Part shown: positions 32,167 through 39,278 of the stretch, in pieces
Numbering within the stretch: position 1 is the stretch's first letter
Layout: each line of letters begins with the position of its first letter
NCBI GenBank assembly: GCA_002361625.1
Contig: DETL01000014.1
Coordinates: 179,084 to 229,741 of the forward strand
Origin: Bacteroidales bacterium UBA3289
GTDB lineage: Bacteria; Bacteroidota; Bacteroidia; Bacteroidales; UBA932
Length of the DNA: 50,658 nt
Direction of reading: 5' to 3'
Notes under the pieces: model-generated
The model's database searches: none
Told to the model about the DNA's origin: nothing
The model's input: the letters and a program-made list of their open reading frames with translations, nothing else
Program-made: the position numbers and the translations under genes

Positions 32167-32528
32167 TTCCTTGCGCTTTCGATCCGGGCAATCAGGTCCT
32201 TGAGTTCCTGCAGGTCCATGCGTTCTTCCTCCACGAACTGCGATACCAGGCTCGCGTAAGAATTGTTGTAGTACTGGGCTACGACTTCGCCCACGGTCTC
32301 CCCGCGATACTGTCTCTCGGACACTTTCACATGGTAACGGAACGTATTCGCCATCGGCTCACGCTCCAGGAAGCCTTTCTCCTCCAGGAATTTGACCAGG
32401 GTAGCCACCGTATTGTAATGAGGTCGCGGCTCCGGCAGCAAGGCCACCAGGTCGCGGATGAAAAGGTCGCCATGCTCCCAGAAAAGGGTCATCAGCTGCT
32501 CTTCCTTTGCAGTCAGTTTCTGTTTCAT
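32163..32528 (-). CDS. BlaI/MecI-family repressor
   Basis: A 121-residue winged-helix repressor. Residues 1-80 read MKQKLTAKEEQLMTLFWEHG, then PHYNTVATLVKFLEEKGFL (recognition helix) and the wing. The C-terminal 40 residues form the dimerisation helices, where the M56 protease would cut. It should repress its own operon (blaI, M56 sensor, TPR). A palindrome with arms ACTCCTAA/TTAGGAGT just upstream is the obvious operator. The ATG at 32528 is chosen because the -7 box ends 4 nt upstream; the mRNA would be leaderless. No beta-lactamase gene is in the window, so the regulated trait is unknown. Confidence 0.92.
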   Translation of the reverse strand: MKQKLTAKEEQLMTLFWEHGDLFIRDLVALLPEPRPHYNTVATLVKFLEEKGFLEREPMANTFRYHVKVSERQYRGETVGEVVAQYYNNSYASLVSQFVEEERMDLQELKDLIARIESARK

Positions 32529-32532
32529 GGTG

Positions 32533-32540
32533 CAAATATA
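32533..32540 (-). promoter_or_regulatory. -7 promoter box of the blaI operon
   Basis: The minus strand reads TATATTTG, 4 nt before the ATG at 32528. Confidence 0.6.
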
Positions 32541-32555
32541 AACAAAATTCTCCAC

Positions 32556-32576
32556 ACTCCTAATTTATTTAGGAGT
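32556..32576. promoter_or_regulatory. Probable BlaI operator
   Basis: ACTCCTAA, 5-nt spacer, TTAGGAGT: perfect 8-nt inverted arms. It begins 15 nt upstream of the -7 box, over the expected -33 region. A further half-site TTAGGAGT lies at 32590-32597. The arm sequence differs from the classic staphylococcal TACA/TGTA operator, but the arrangement is that of an autoregulated repressor. Confidence 0.7.
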
Positions 32577-32648
32577 ATTCCGTGTTTTTTTAGGAGTTAT
32601 CCGACCCACTTTAGCTTGATGAAGGACATCAGGAGCCCTGCCCTCTTT

Positions 32649-32801
32649 TGTACAAACCCCGTTTGAACAACGATTTACCCTTCAAACATTGAATACGTGT
32701 ACAAACCTCGGGAATCAGCGGAAGAATCGGACTAAAACAAGAGATTTGAACATGAAAACCACTCGCCACTGTGCTCAAGATGTACAAACGAGGTTTGTTC
32801 C
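32649..32801. repeat. Composite palindromic element, copy B (153 nt)
   Basis: Left hairpin 32649-32669 (TGTACAAA, loop CCCCG, TTTGAACA). Central hairpin 32698-32752 (55 nt; TGTACAAACCTC to GAGATTTGAACA). Right hairpin 32781-32801 (TGTACAAA, loop CGAGG, TTTGTTCC). Both spacers are 28 nt. The start-to-start distances of 49 and 83 nt are identical to copy D. It ends 13 nt beyond the transposase stop codon. The upstream remainder of the gap holds the BlaI half-site. Confidence 0.85.
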
Positions 32802-32814
32802 TGAGCGGAATCCG

Positions 32815-33750
32815 TCACATGACCAGACAACGACGGATCTGGGCGACGCCTGCACGATGGCGGCGGTACAATTCATTGGCAATCTCGTTTTTCTGTAAGG
32901 CTGTAAGATGATAGACGGAATAGGCATGATATTTTGTAACATATTGATTGTCTATAATTTCACATAGTTGCAAATCATTCAGACGGGCAGGGGCATAGCG
33001 GGCTTTTTCGTTACGGAGCATATCTGCGATGACTTGCTCCCGGGAAGCGGCATGTTGAAGGATCAAAGACTCTATGTTCTCCAGCGTAATGGGCGGAAGG
33101 CCGTTGCCGTCGGCCTCCTGCTCTTTGGACCAATCCTCCCCGCTGAGGCGGGTGATCAAGTAGTTGAAAGCCTTTGGAGTCGCGTACAGGTTCTCCACTA
33201 TGGGCACTTCCAGGACGGACTCGCGCAGAAAGACCCCCTCGACCCCCATCTTCCATTGCGGATCGAAAGCGGCACGGCGTGGCAAAGTTCGCTCGATCTG
33301 TGCCGGAGATAGCAGGATATCAGGACAATACAGCTTTCCCAACTCCTTGCGGAAGAACGCATTGGCCGAGCAATAGGGCCACTCGAATGGCGTGGATGTA
33401 ATGCCATGATGGACTGTATTTCTGATGATGTAGGATAAGGCCGCCAACAAATGCCGCAGGCCTTCCAGCACGAGGGAAAAGTATCCCGGGTCCCCAAGAG
33501 GTCCCTTGCGATCATACTTTTCATTGAAATAAAGGGTGTAGGCGTGGCGTTTGGTCCGGATCAATTCATCCGGACACTCCGTCTCATAACATCCATGATG
33601 ATGGGTCGGCATGTCATTCTCCGCCAGGCAACGGCTTCCCGTCTTATATAATGCGGAGCATAAACAATTGAAGGAATGGTTCATATCCTCGGCATTCCGA
33701 TACATCACTTCCCGATGGGAACTGAAACAAAGGTGATAAGTCTTGAGCAT
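32815..33750 (-). CDS. Y1/HUH single-strand transposase, REP-associated (RAYT-like)
   Basis: A 311-residue protein read as a Y1_Tnp (IS200-like/REP-associated) transposase. MPTHHHGCY (His 50 and 52) corresponds to the HUH metal motif, usually MPNHxHL. SYIIRNTVHHGITSTPFEWPYCSANAF matches the YIxxNPVxAG-WPWSSY block, and Tyr107 is the likely nucleophile. YFNEKYDRKGPLG before it is the usual basic linker. The C-terminal half is long; its end, HLTALQKNEIANELYRRH, then VAQIRRCL, resembles the helix-turn-helix of longer RAYTs. The gene is visibly more AT-rich than its neighbours, suggesting acquisition. It sits between element copies B and C. No -7 box was found; the ATG follows element C after 3 nt. 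The family call rests on motif resemblance only. Confidence 0.72.
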   Translation of the reverse strand: MLKTYHLCFSSHREVMYRNAEDMNHSFNCLCSALYKTGSRCLAENDMPTHHHGCYETECPDELIRTKRHAYTLYFNEKYDRKGPLGDPGYFSLVLEGLRHLLAALSYIIRNTVHHGITSTPFEWPYCSANAFFRKELGKLYCPDILLSPAQIERTLPRRAAFDPQWKMGVEGVFLRESVLEVPIVENLYATPKAFNYLITRLSGEDWSKEQEADGNGLPPITLENIESLILQHAASREQVIADMLRNEKARYAPARLNDLQLCEIIDNQYVTKYHAYSVYHLTALQKNEIANELYRRHRAGVAQIRRCLVM

Positions 33751-33753
33751 ACT

Positions 33754-33907
33754 ATGTCATTTTGGGTTTGTACAGCCAACTCCAGCTGAAACATCGTTTA
33801 TTTGTTCAAATCTCCCACGAACAGTACAGATTCCTGCGTTTTCTCTGAGATTTGAACAGGATTTCGGTCTATCATGCACAAATACTTGTACAAACGAGAC
33901 TCGTACG
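33754..33907. repeat. Composite palindromic element, copy C (154 nt)
   Basis: Left hairpin 33754-33774 is decayed on its left arm (ATGTCATT) but ends TTTGTACA. Central hairpin 33803-33858 has perfect 12-nt arms, TGTTCAAATCTC and GAGATTTGAACA, 56 nt overall. Right hairpin about 33887-33907: TGTACAAA, loop CGAGA, CTCGTACG (right arm diverged). It fills almost all of the 197-nt gap between the transposase ATG and the nuclease stop codon. Confidence 0.8.
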
Positions 33908-33947
33908 GGGGACTCCGGATTATCCACGGCCGAAACAAAGGGCCCCG

Positions 33948-35186
33948 TCATGGCGGCTCGGCGGCCATATGCTGTCCAGGGAGCCTCACAACCACCAGCA
34001 CAGGCAGATGATCGGAGACGCCGCCGGTGTAGCGGGGGCCCAGATAGGTGCGCAGGGGCTTGTCGCCGGTGTAGGCCGTATCGCGGGTAAGGAGGAAGGG
34101 AATGCGGAGGATGCGCAGGGTCGGGGGCCGGGAAGGAAGTTTCATTAACGCAGATGAAACATACACATGGTCAATGAGTTCCCATTTTCCATCGTACTTG
34201 ATCGTCCCTTCTCCGCGCCGAAAACAAGCCAGATGCAAGGGTAACAGGGAGGGCTCCAGCAGACAGAAAACGGGATTGTCCGGAGTGTCGTTGAAATCAC
34301 CGCCGGCAATGATCCTGTCGATGCCCTCCGCCGCCAGGGAATCCGCCAGGAACCGGAGCCGTTGCACCGCAATGCGCCGCCGGGGTTCCGACTCGGCTGT
34401 TCCACCGTATTTGGACGGATGATGGTTCACCAGAACGGCGAATTCCACGCTGTCCCGGGTGCGGAACCGGCAGAGCAGGATGTCGCGGGTTGCGAGGACG
34501 GTATCCGAAGGGGATACTGCTCCTTCTGATTGACGGACCATGCTTCCGGAATATAGGTGACATGGTTTGGCTTCCAGCAGTTCCAAAACGGAGGATCGGT
34601 ACAGGAGCGCAACGTCAATGCCGCGGCGGTCCGGAGAATCATAGTGGACATACTGGTAATCCGGTTTCCGGAGCAGCGTCTTCTGCAACACCTGCCGGAG
34701 TACGAAGGCATTCTCCACCTCCTCCAGACCCACGATATCCGGCAGCCGGCCCGTCTCCGACTCAACCCACAGCAAAGCCTTCGCGATAGCGTTCGCCTTG
34801 GCCTGGAACCGCTTCCAGGTCCAATGCCGCTCCCCCGCCGCCGAAAACTCCGCATCCGATACCGTCGTCGAATCATTCCGCCAGTCAAAAAAGTTCTCCA
34901 CATTCCAGAACAGCACGGACAGCATTCTCCCCGGTTCCCCATCCCCATCCTGTACAAATGTGGTTTGAACAAGTTTTTTGCCTTCAACCGAACTGTTTAT
35001 GTACAAATCTCCCGAAAAAGGCTTGTCTTTGGCCTTTTCCTTTTGATTTGAACAGTCGGAGGCACCCAGACAAGGGTTTTCCTGTACAAACGAAATATGT
35101 ACAAGGAGAAGGAAAACGAAGAGCAGTTTTCTCCGTAAATGAAATAACGGGCGGAACGGCCCGGAGCAAGGAAAGTGCGTTCTCAT
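33948..35186 (-). CDS. Exported endonuclease/exonuclease/phosphatase-family protein carrying an in-frame repeat element
   Basis: A 412-residue protein. Residues 1-28 look like a signal peptide (LRRKLLFVFLLL). Residues about 29-79 are encoded exactly by palindromic element D. The EEP (DNase I-like) domain then runs from about 88: VLFWNVENFFDW, GLEEVENAFVL with the metal-binding Glu, SPDRRGIDVALLYR, NHHPSKYGG, AGGDFNDTPDN, DHVYVSS and the final catalytic SDHLPVLV. All catalytic residues are present. The substrate may be extracellular DNA or a phosphoester. Translation could alternatively start at Met88 (34925), which would leave the element outside the gene, but the upstream signal peptide in the same frame argues against that. 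It lies downstream of ychF beyond a terminator-like hairpin. Confidence 0.85.
   Translation of the reverse strand: MRTHFPCSGPFRPLFHLRRKLLFVFLLLVHISFVQENPCLGASDCSNQKEKAKDKPFSGDLYINSSVEGKKLVQTTFVQDGDGEPGRMLSVLFWNVENFFDWRNDSTTVSDAEFSAAGERHWTWKRFQAKANAIAKALLWVESETGRLPDIVGLEEVENAFVLRQVLQKTLLRKPDYQYVHYDSPDRRGIDVALLYRSSVLELLEAKPCHLYSGSMVRQSEGAVSPSDTVLATRDILLCRFRTRDSVEFAVLVNHHPSKYGGTAESEPRRRIAVQRLRFLADSLAAEGIDRIIAGGDFNDTPDNPVFCLLEPSLLPLHLACFRRGEGTIKYDGKWELIDHVYVSSALMKLPSRPPTLRILRIPFLLTRDTAYTGDKPLRTYLGPRYTGGVSDHLPVLVVVRLPGQHMAAEPP
34951..35103. repeat. Composite palindromic element, copy D (153 nt, inside the EEP nuclease gene)
   Basis: Left hairpin 34951-34971 (TGTACAAA, loop TGTGG, TTTGAACA). Central hairpin 35000-35054 (TGTACAAATC to GATTTGAACA) with an inner stem GAAAAAGGC (35014-35022) and GCCTTTTCC (35032-35040). 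Right hairpin 35083-35103 (TGTACAAA, loop CGAAA, TATGTACA). Spacers are 28 nt. Its length equals 51 codons, and the nuclease frame runs open through it. Confidence 0.85.
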
Positions 35187-35204
35187 GCGCCCAAGTTAGG
35201 GCGC
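35187..35204. promoter_or_regulatory. Hairpin immediately upstream of the EEP nuclease start
   Basis: GCGCCC, loop AAGTTA, GGGCGC: perfect six-pair stem ending at the base before the ATG codon (35184-35186). On the minus strand the loop region reads TAACTTGG, close to a -7 box, so it may mark the promoter or a translational control hairpin. Confidence 0.4.
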
Positions 35205-35278
35205 TGGCGTGGAAACGGGGACCGGAAACGTAAAAATGTGGCGAAATCTTTTCCGGTTGTTTCAAAGAAACATAACGA

Positions 35279-35312
35279 AAATCGCCATTCCATACTGATG
35301 GAACGGCGATTT
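35279..35312 (-). terminator. Terminator-like hairpin after ychF
   Basis: AAATCGCCATTCC and GGAACGGCGATTT form a 13-pair stem with one mismatch and an 8-nt loop. On the minus strand the stem closes with a T-rich tail (ATTTTCG). It lies 32 nt beyond the ychF stop codon and separates it from the nuclease gene. Confidence 0.55.
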
Positions 35313-35323
35313 GTGAAACAGAG

Positions 35324-35339
35324 TCCTTCGCTTCGCTCG
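35324..35339 (+). repeat. Second copy of the short dispersed repeat
   Basis: TCCTTCGCTTCGCTCG is identical to 25140-25155. It ends 4 nt beyond the ychF stop codon (35344-35346), between it and the terminator-like hairpin. Confidence 0.6.
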
Positions 35340-35343
35340 AAAT

Positions 35344-36447
35344 TTACACGTTGAACAGGAAGTGCATGATGTCTCCGTCCTGGACGACATAGTCTTTGCC
35401 TTCGATGCCCATCTTGCCGGCGGCGCGGACGGCGGCTTCGGTCTTGTACTGCACGAAGTCTTCGTATTTGATAACTTCGGCACGGATGAAACCGCGTTCG
35501 AAGTCGGTATGGATGACGCCGGCTGCGCGGGGGGCCTTGTCGCCCACATGGATGGTCCAGGCGCGGCACTCATCGGCTCCGGCCGTGAAGAAGGTGCGGA
35601 GTCCCAGAAGACGATAGGCACCCTGGATCAGACGGACGACACCGGACTCTTCCAGGCCCATCTCCTCGAGGAACATCTGGCGATCCTCGTATTCTTCAAT
35701 CTCGGCGATTTCAGACTCGGTCTTGGCTGCGATGACGAGGATCTCCGCATTCTCGGCGGCGACGGCGGTGCGAACGGCATCGACATACGCATTGCCGGAC
35801 ACGGCAGAGGCCTCATCGACATTGCAGATGTACATGACCGGCTTGTTCGTCAGCAGGAACAGGTCGTGGGCCATCTGCTCCTCTTCCGCGTTCTCGGGAA
35901 CGACGGTCCGGCAGGAATGACCCTGCAATAAAGCCTCGCGGTACCGCTGGAGCAGCGCCAGCAGCTTCTTCGCTTCCTTGTCACCTCCCGTCGTGGCCTG
36001 CTTCTCCACCTTCTTGATCCGGTTTTCCACCGTCTCCAGGTCCTTGATCTGCAGTTCCATATCCACGACTTCCTTGTCCCGGACCGGATCCACGGAACCA
36101 TCGACATGGGTGATGTTCCCGTCGTCGAAACAACGGAGGACATGCAGGATGGCATCGGTTTCCCGGATATTCGCCAGGAACTGGTTTCCGAGGCCTTCTC
36201 CCTTGGAGGCGCCCTTCACCAGGCCGGCGATGTCCACGATTTCCACCGTCGCAGGGATGGTCCGCTTCGGCTGGCAGATCTCGGTCAATACCTCCAGCCG
36301 CTTGTCCGGTACGTTGGTGGACCCGACATTCGGCTCGATGGTGCAGAACGGATAATTGGCGCTCTGGGCCTTCCCGGAGCTGACGCAGTTAAATAAAGTG
36401 GACTTCCCAACATTGGGAAGTCCGACTATTCCACATTTCAGAGCCAT
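35344..36447 (-). CDS. ychF: Redox-regulated ATPase YchF (Obg family)
   Basis: A 367-residue YchF/OLA1 protein, a ribosome-associated P-loop ATPase linked to stress responses. GLPNVGKSTLFN is the G1 loop; SANYPFCTIEPNVG and VDIAGLVKGASKGEGLG are switch I and G3. The specificity motif is CNVDEAS in place of the NKxD of GTPases, which explains ATP preference. A coiled-coil helical region follows (about 130-180), and the C-terminal TGS domain ends DIMHFLFNV. It starts 3 nt after the ppiD stop and is probably read from that transcript. Confidence 0.96.
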   Translation of the reverse strand: MALKCGIVGLPNVGKSTLFNCVSSGKAQSANYPFCTIEPNVGSTNVPDKRLEVLTEICQPKRTIPATVEIVDIAGLVKGASKGEGLGNQFLANIRETDAILHVLRCFDDGNITHVDGSVDPVRDKEVVDMELQIKDLETVENRIKKVEKQATTGGDKEAKKLLALLQRYREALLQGHSCRTVVPENAEEEQMAHDLFLLTNKPVMYICNVDEASAVSGNAYVDAVRTAVAAENAEILVIAAKTESEIAEIEEYEDRQMFLEEMGLEESGVVRLIQGAYRLLGLRTFFTAGADECRAWTIHVGDKAPRAAGVIHTDFERGFIRAEVIKYEDFVQYKTEAAVRAAGKMGIEGKDYVVQDGDIMHFLFNV

Positions 36448-36450
36448 AGA

Positions 36451-38541
36451 CTAATAGAATCTGGCGCGGTTATCCTTCACGTCGGCATCCTGCATCATCA
36501 CGGGGACGATCATCTGCACGGCGTAGTTCAGGAGCTGGGCGTCGGCGTTCTTGGCATCGGACTCGGTGTAGAAGGAACCGGTCTCACGGCCGAGCACCTT
36601 GAACACATAGACACCGTAGCTGCCGGCGACCGGACCGCTGATCTTTCCTTCCGGAGCGGCGGCGATGGCACCGACGAACTTCGGATCCAGGCTGCGGGCG
36701 GACATCGCGGCGAAGGCGACGTCGTTCTGGTGGCTCACGGTCGTACCGAGTTTCTCGGCGATGGCCTCCAGGTCGTCCATGCCGGCGATCTGCGCGGCGA
36801 TCTCACCCTGACGCTTCTCGGCGTACTTCTCGGAATAGAGCTGGTTCTTGATCTGCTCGGCAACCTCGGAAACCTCCGCATAACCCTCCTTGTGCGCACC
36901 CTTCACGGCAACGACGAAGAAGTAGTTGTTGTCCACGGTGATGATGTTGGACACCTTGCCCGGCTTGTTGTCGAAAGCCCAGCGGGTGACCTCCTTCGCA
37001 TGGCCGATGGCACCGTAGGTATCGGTCGCCTCGTTGATGGTCATGTTGTGGGAATACGTGCCGATGGAATCGCAGGCGGCGCGGTAGTTCGCATACTTGC
37101 CGGCGGCCAGGGTAGCCAGACGGTTCGCGTCGTTGTAATACTTGTTGAAGGTCTCCTTGCTCGCGAGGGTCTCCTTCTGGAAGAGGGCGACCTGCTTGAA
37201 CAGGGCGGGAGCACCGGTCTCGGTCACCTCCACGATGTGGGTGGCGACATTGGACTGGAGGATGAACGGCTCACCCTTCTTCGCGGTGAAGATGGCGTCG
37301 AAGCCGGTAGGCAGGTAAGAAACGGTCGCCTGGGTGATCTCGCCGATCTTGCCGAACTCGCCGTCCGCGTTGGAACCGCGGTCGAGGGAGTGCTCCTGGG
37401 CCAGGGCGGCGAAGTCACCGCCGGCACGCAGGACACCGAGGAGGCTGTCGGCCAGATGCTGACCGTCCTCGTTGCTGTAGAACATCATGTGACGGACCGT
37501 CACGCTCTCCGGCATCGTGGCGCTGGCCATGATGCGGCCGGCATAGAAGGTGTTGCCGGCGGTGTACACCGGGGAAACGCCCTCGTTGTGCTCGGCGACG
37601 AAGGTGTCGAGTTCCGCGTTCACGGACTTCAGGTCACCGGCCTTGTACCAGCGGTCGCTCCACTGGACGTCGGAGTGACGCTGCAGGAAGGAACGCACAT
37701 TGTCCGTCGTCGTGAACTCGTCATACTGCTTGACGAAGTCCGCGTTCGTGGCGGCTATATCCTCGGCGGAAGGAACCACCTGGAACACGGCATATTCGAT
37801 GTCGCGGGTGGCCACCTGCTTGAAGAAATCCTTGTGGTCGTTGTAGAAAGCCTTGATCTCGCTGTCGGACACGACGATGGTGCTGTCGGTCACGAAGGAA
37901 AGAGGGCTCATGACAAAGTCCACGTCGGCCGTCGTGTTGTTGTCGGCGATGTTGCGGTTCACCTGGATGGCGTTCTGGATGTTGGAACCGGCAAACAGGC
38001 TGTTGTACTTGTTGTAGTACTGGCTGGTGACGACGGCGTCCTGGAGGTAGTTCCAGATGGCGCGGGCATTCTCGTCACCGTCGGCGACATTCTCCAGGAA
38101 GGAACGGAGCTGCGCAGGGGAGTAGTTCCCGTTCTGGTCCACGAAGACGGAGGCGATGATCGGGGAGATGTTGTCCCCGTTGGTCAGGTCCAGGAGTTCG
38201 TCCTTGCCCACGTTGAGACCGGCGGCCTTCGCGTTCTTGATGAACAGGTTCTGGTCCACGAAGTTCTGCCAGACGGCGTTGCGGATCTGCTGCTGCTGCT
38301 GCTCGGAGGAGGAAGAGTTCCCGGTAAGCTGCTCGCTGATACGGGAATACTGTTCCACCGCCTGCTGGAAATCTGTGTAGGACACGGACTTGCCGGCGAT
38401 CTTGCCAACATCGTACTTGGAGGAGACGGACTGGACCGTCTGGATGATCTGGCTCGGATCGATGATGAAGAGGAGGAGCGGGAGGGCCACCAGAATGGAT
38501 AGGACAATGCCCCAACCGCGAAGTTTCTCTAAAACTGCCAT
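36451..38541 (-). CDS. ppiD: PpiD-like periplasmic folding chaperone
   Basis: A 696-residue membrane-anchored chaperone. One transmembrane helix lies near residues 11-28 (GIVLSILVALPLLLFIID). A SurA-N/PpiD-N helical region follows (GKIAGKSVSYTDFQQAVEQY onward), with a serine/glutamine-rich stretch SSSSEQQQQQ. A parvulin domain lies near 345-440 (VRHMMFYSNED, FAALAQEHSLDRGSNADGEFG), and a second, degenerate one follows. It helps newly exported proteins leave the Sec translocon. The lptC gene is 52 nt upstream and ychF is 3 nt downstream. The length is close to E. coli PpiD (623) plus extensions usual in Bacteroidota. Confidence 0.9.
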   Translation of the reverse strand: MAVLEKLRGWGIVLSILVALPLLLFIIDPSQIIQTVQSVSSKYDVGKIAGKSVSYTDFQQAVEQYSRISEQLTGNSSSSEQQQQQIRNAVWQNFVDQNLFIKNAKAAGLNVGKDELLDLTNGDNISPIIASVFVDQNGNYSPAQLRSFLENVADGDENARAIWNYLQDAVVTSQYYNKYNSLFAGSNIQNAIQVNRNIADNNTTADVDFVMSPLSFVTDSTIVVSDSEIKAFYNDHKDFFKQVATRDIEYAVFQVVPSAEDIAATNADFVKQYDEFTTTDNVRSFLQRHSDVQWSDRWYKAGDLKSVNAELDTFVAEHNEGVSPVYTAGNTFYAGRIMASATMPESVTVRHMMFYSNEDGQHLADSLLGVLRAGGDFAALAQEHSLDRGSNADGEFGKIGEITQATVSYLPTGFDAIFTAKKGEPFILQSNVATHIVEVTETGAPALFKQVALFQKETLASKETFNKYYNDANRLATLAAGKYANYRAACDSIGTYSHNMTINEATDTYGAIGHAKEVTRWAFDNKPGKVSNIITVDNNYFFVVAVKGAHKEGYAEVSEVAEQIKNQLYSEKYAEKRQGEIAAQIAGMDDLEAIAEKLGTTVSHQNDVAFAAMSARSLDPKFVGAIAAAPEGKISGPVAGSYGVYVFKVLGRETGSFYTESDAKNADAQLLNYAVQMIVPVMMQDADVKDNRARFY

Positions 38542-38593
38542 TTTATCGTTACTTTTTTAAAATTTTCGTCAATTTTCAGTCAAGGGTGCGAAT

Positions 38594-39274
38594 TTAGTGA
38601 TTTTCTTTCAATTTACCACTATTTTTTCGCATATCAGCCCTTTTTGCCCCCTTCGGACGGGGGAAAGGCCCGATGAAATTGATCGAATCCAGGACAACCT
38701 TGGTCGTATCCTGCTCCACGACGCCGTAGCTGTTGAAAGGACGCTGGATCATGGCGTTGCGGGCCATGTCGTCGGACCGCATCCCGAAGCCCTGCATGTA
38801 GCCGGCCGGAGAATACATCTTGACATAGCAGTCGGTCCAGATTTCCTTCTTCTTCTGGTCCCAGTAGATCGTATCCGTTTCCATCGTCTCCTGTTTGACG
38901 ATGTTCCGGATCACGACGCTGCCGAAAGCCGACCATTTGTCCTCCTGGTCCTTGCGGGTGTCATGACGGGCCTTCTGGGACTTGATCGTCGTTTCCAGGG
39001 ATCCTTCCTCCGTATATCCGTACACGGAAATCCCTTTCGGGAACAGTTCGTAAGAGAGACTGTCGTGGTCGTAAACCTCCATGACAGGCGCTTCTACGCG
39101 CATCTTCAGTTTCCCGTTCTCCGTCTGGATGAAGAACATGCTGTCCACGACCTGGAGCGGCGTGACGGAAAGGTCCAGCTTCTCCGCCTCGGAAAGGTTG
39201 CCCTTGCAGGAATAGACAACGAAAGCAACCGCAAGCGCGGTTGCCATCGTTGTCAGTATGCGGGTTGCGTTCAC
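38594..39274 (-). CDS. lptC: LPS export protein LptC
   Basis: A 226-residue lipoprotein-type LptC. The N-terminus has a hydrophobic segment ending in VVYSCKGN, a lipobox with Cys23. It is followed by the beta-jellyroll typical of LptC: DSMFFIQTENGKLKMRVEAP, LSYELFPKGISVYGY, then KMYSPAGYMQGFGMRSDD. It would link the LptBFG complex to the periplasmic LPS bridge. The OstA-like gene elsewhere in the window may act in the same route. It lies 4 nt after the TPR gene. Confidence 0.88.
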   Translation of the reverse strand: MNATRILTTMATALAVAFVVYSCKGNLSEAEKLDLSVTPLQVVDSMFFIQTENGKLKMRVEAPVMEVYDHDSLSYELFPKGISVYGYTEEGSLETTIKSQKARHDTRKDQEDKWSAFGSVVIRNIVKQETMETDTIYWDQKKKEIWTDCYVKMYSPAGYMQGFGMRSDDMARNAMIQRPFNSYGVVEQDTTKVVLDSINFIGPFPRPKGAKRADMRKNSGKLKENH

Positions 39275-39278
39275 TGTC

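Larger units (their letters stand above)
32649..33907 (-). mobile_element. Candidate RAYT unit: transposase flanked by two element copies
   Basis: The transposase gene (32815-33750) is separated from element B by 13 nt and from element C by 3 nt, making a 1259-bp unit whose two ends are copies of the same three-hairpin element. IS200/IS605-type transposases act on subterminal hairpins, so B and C could be its two ends, with the stand-alone copies A and D as non-autonomous derivatives. The unit has no visible target-site duplication, as expected for this class. Whether it still moves is unknown. Confidence 0.6.

Noticed and set aside
22548..35103. Integron attC sites or a CRISPR array as explanation for the palindromes
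   Set aside because: There is no integrase, no GTTRRRY-type core site, no regular short repeat-spacer array and no cas genes. Copies are far apart and inside or beside unrelated genes.
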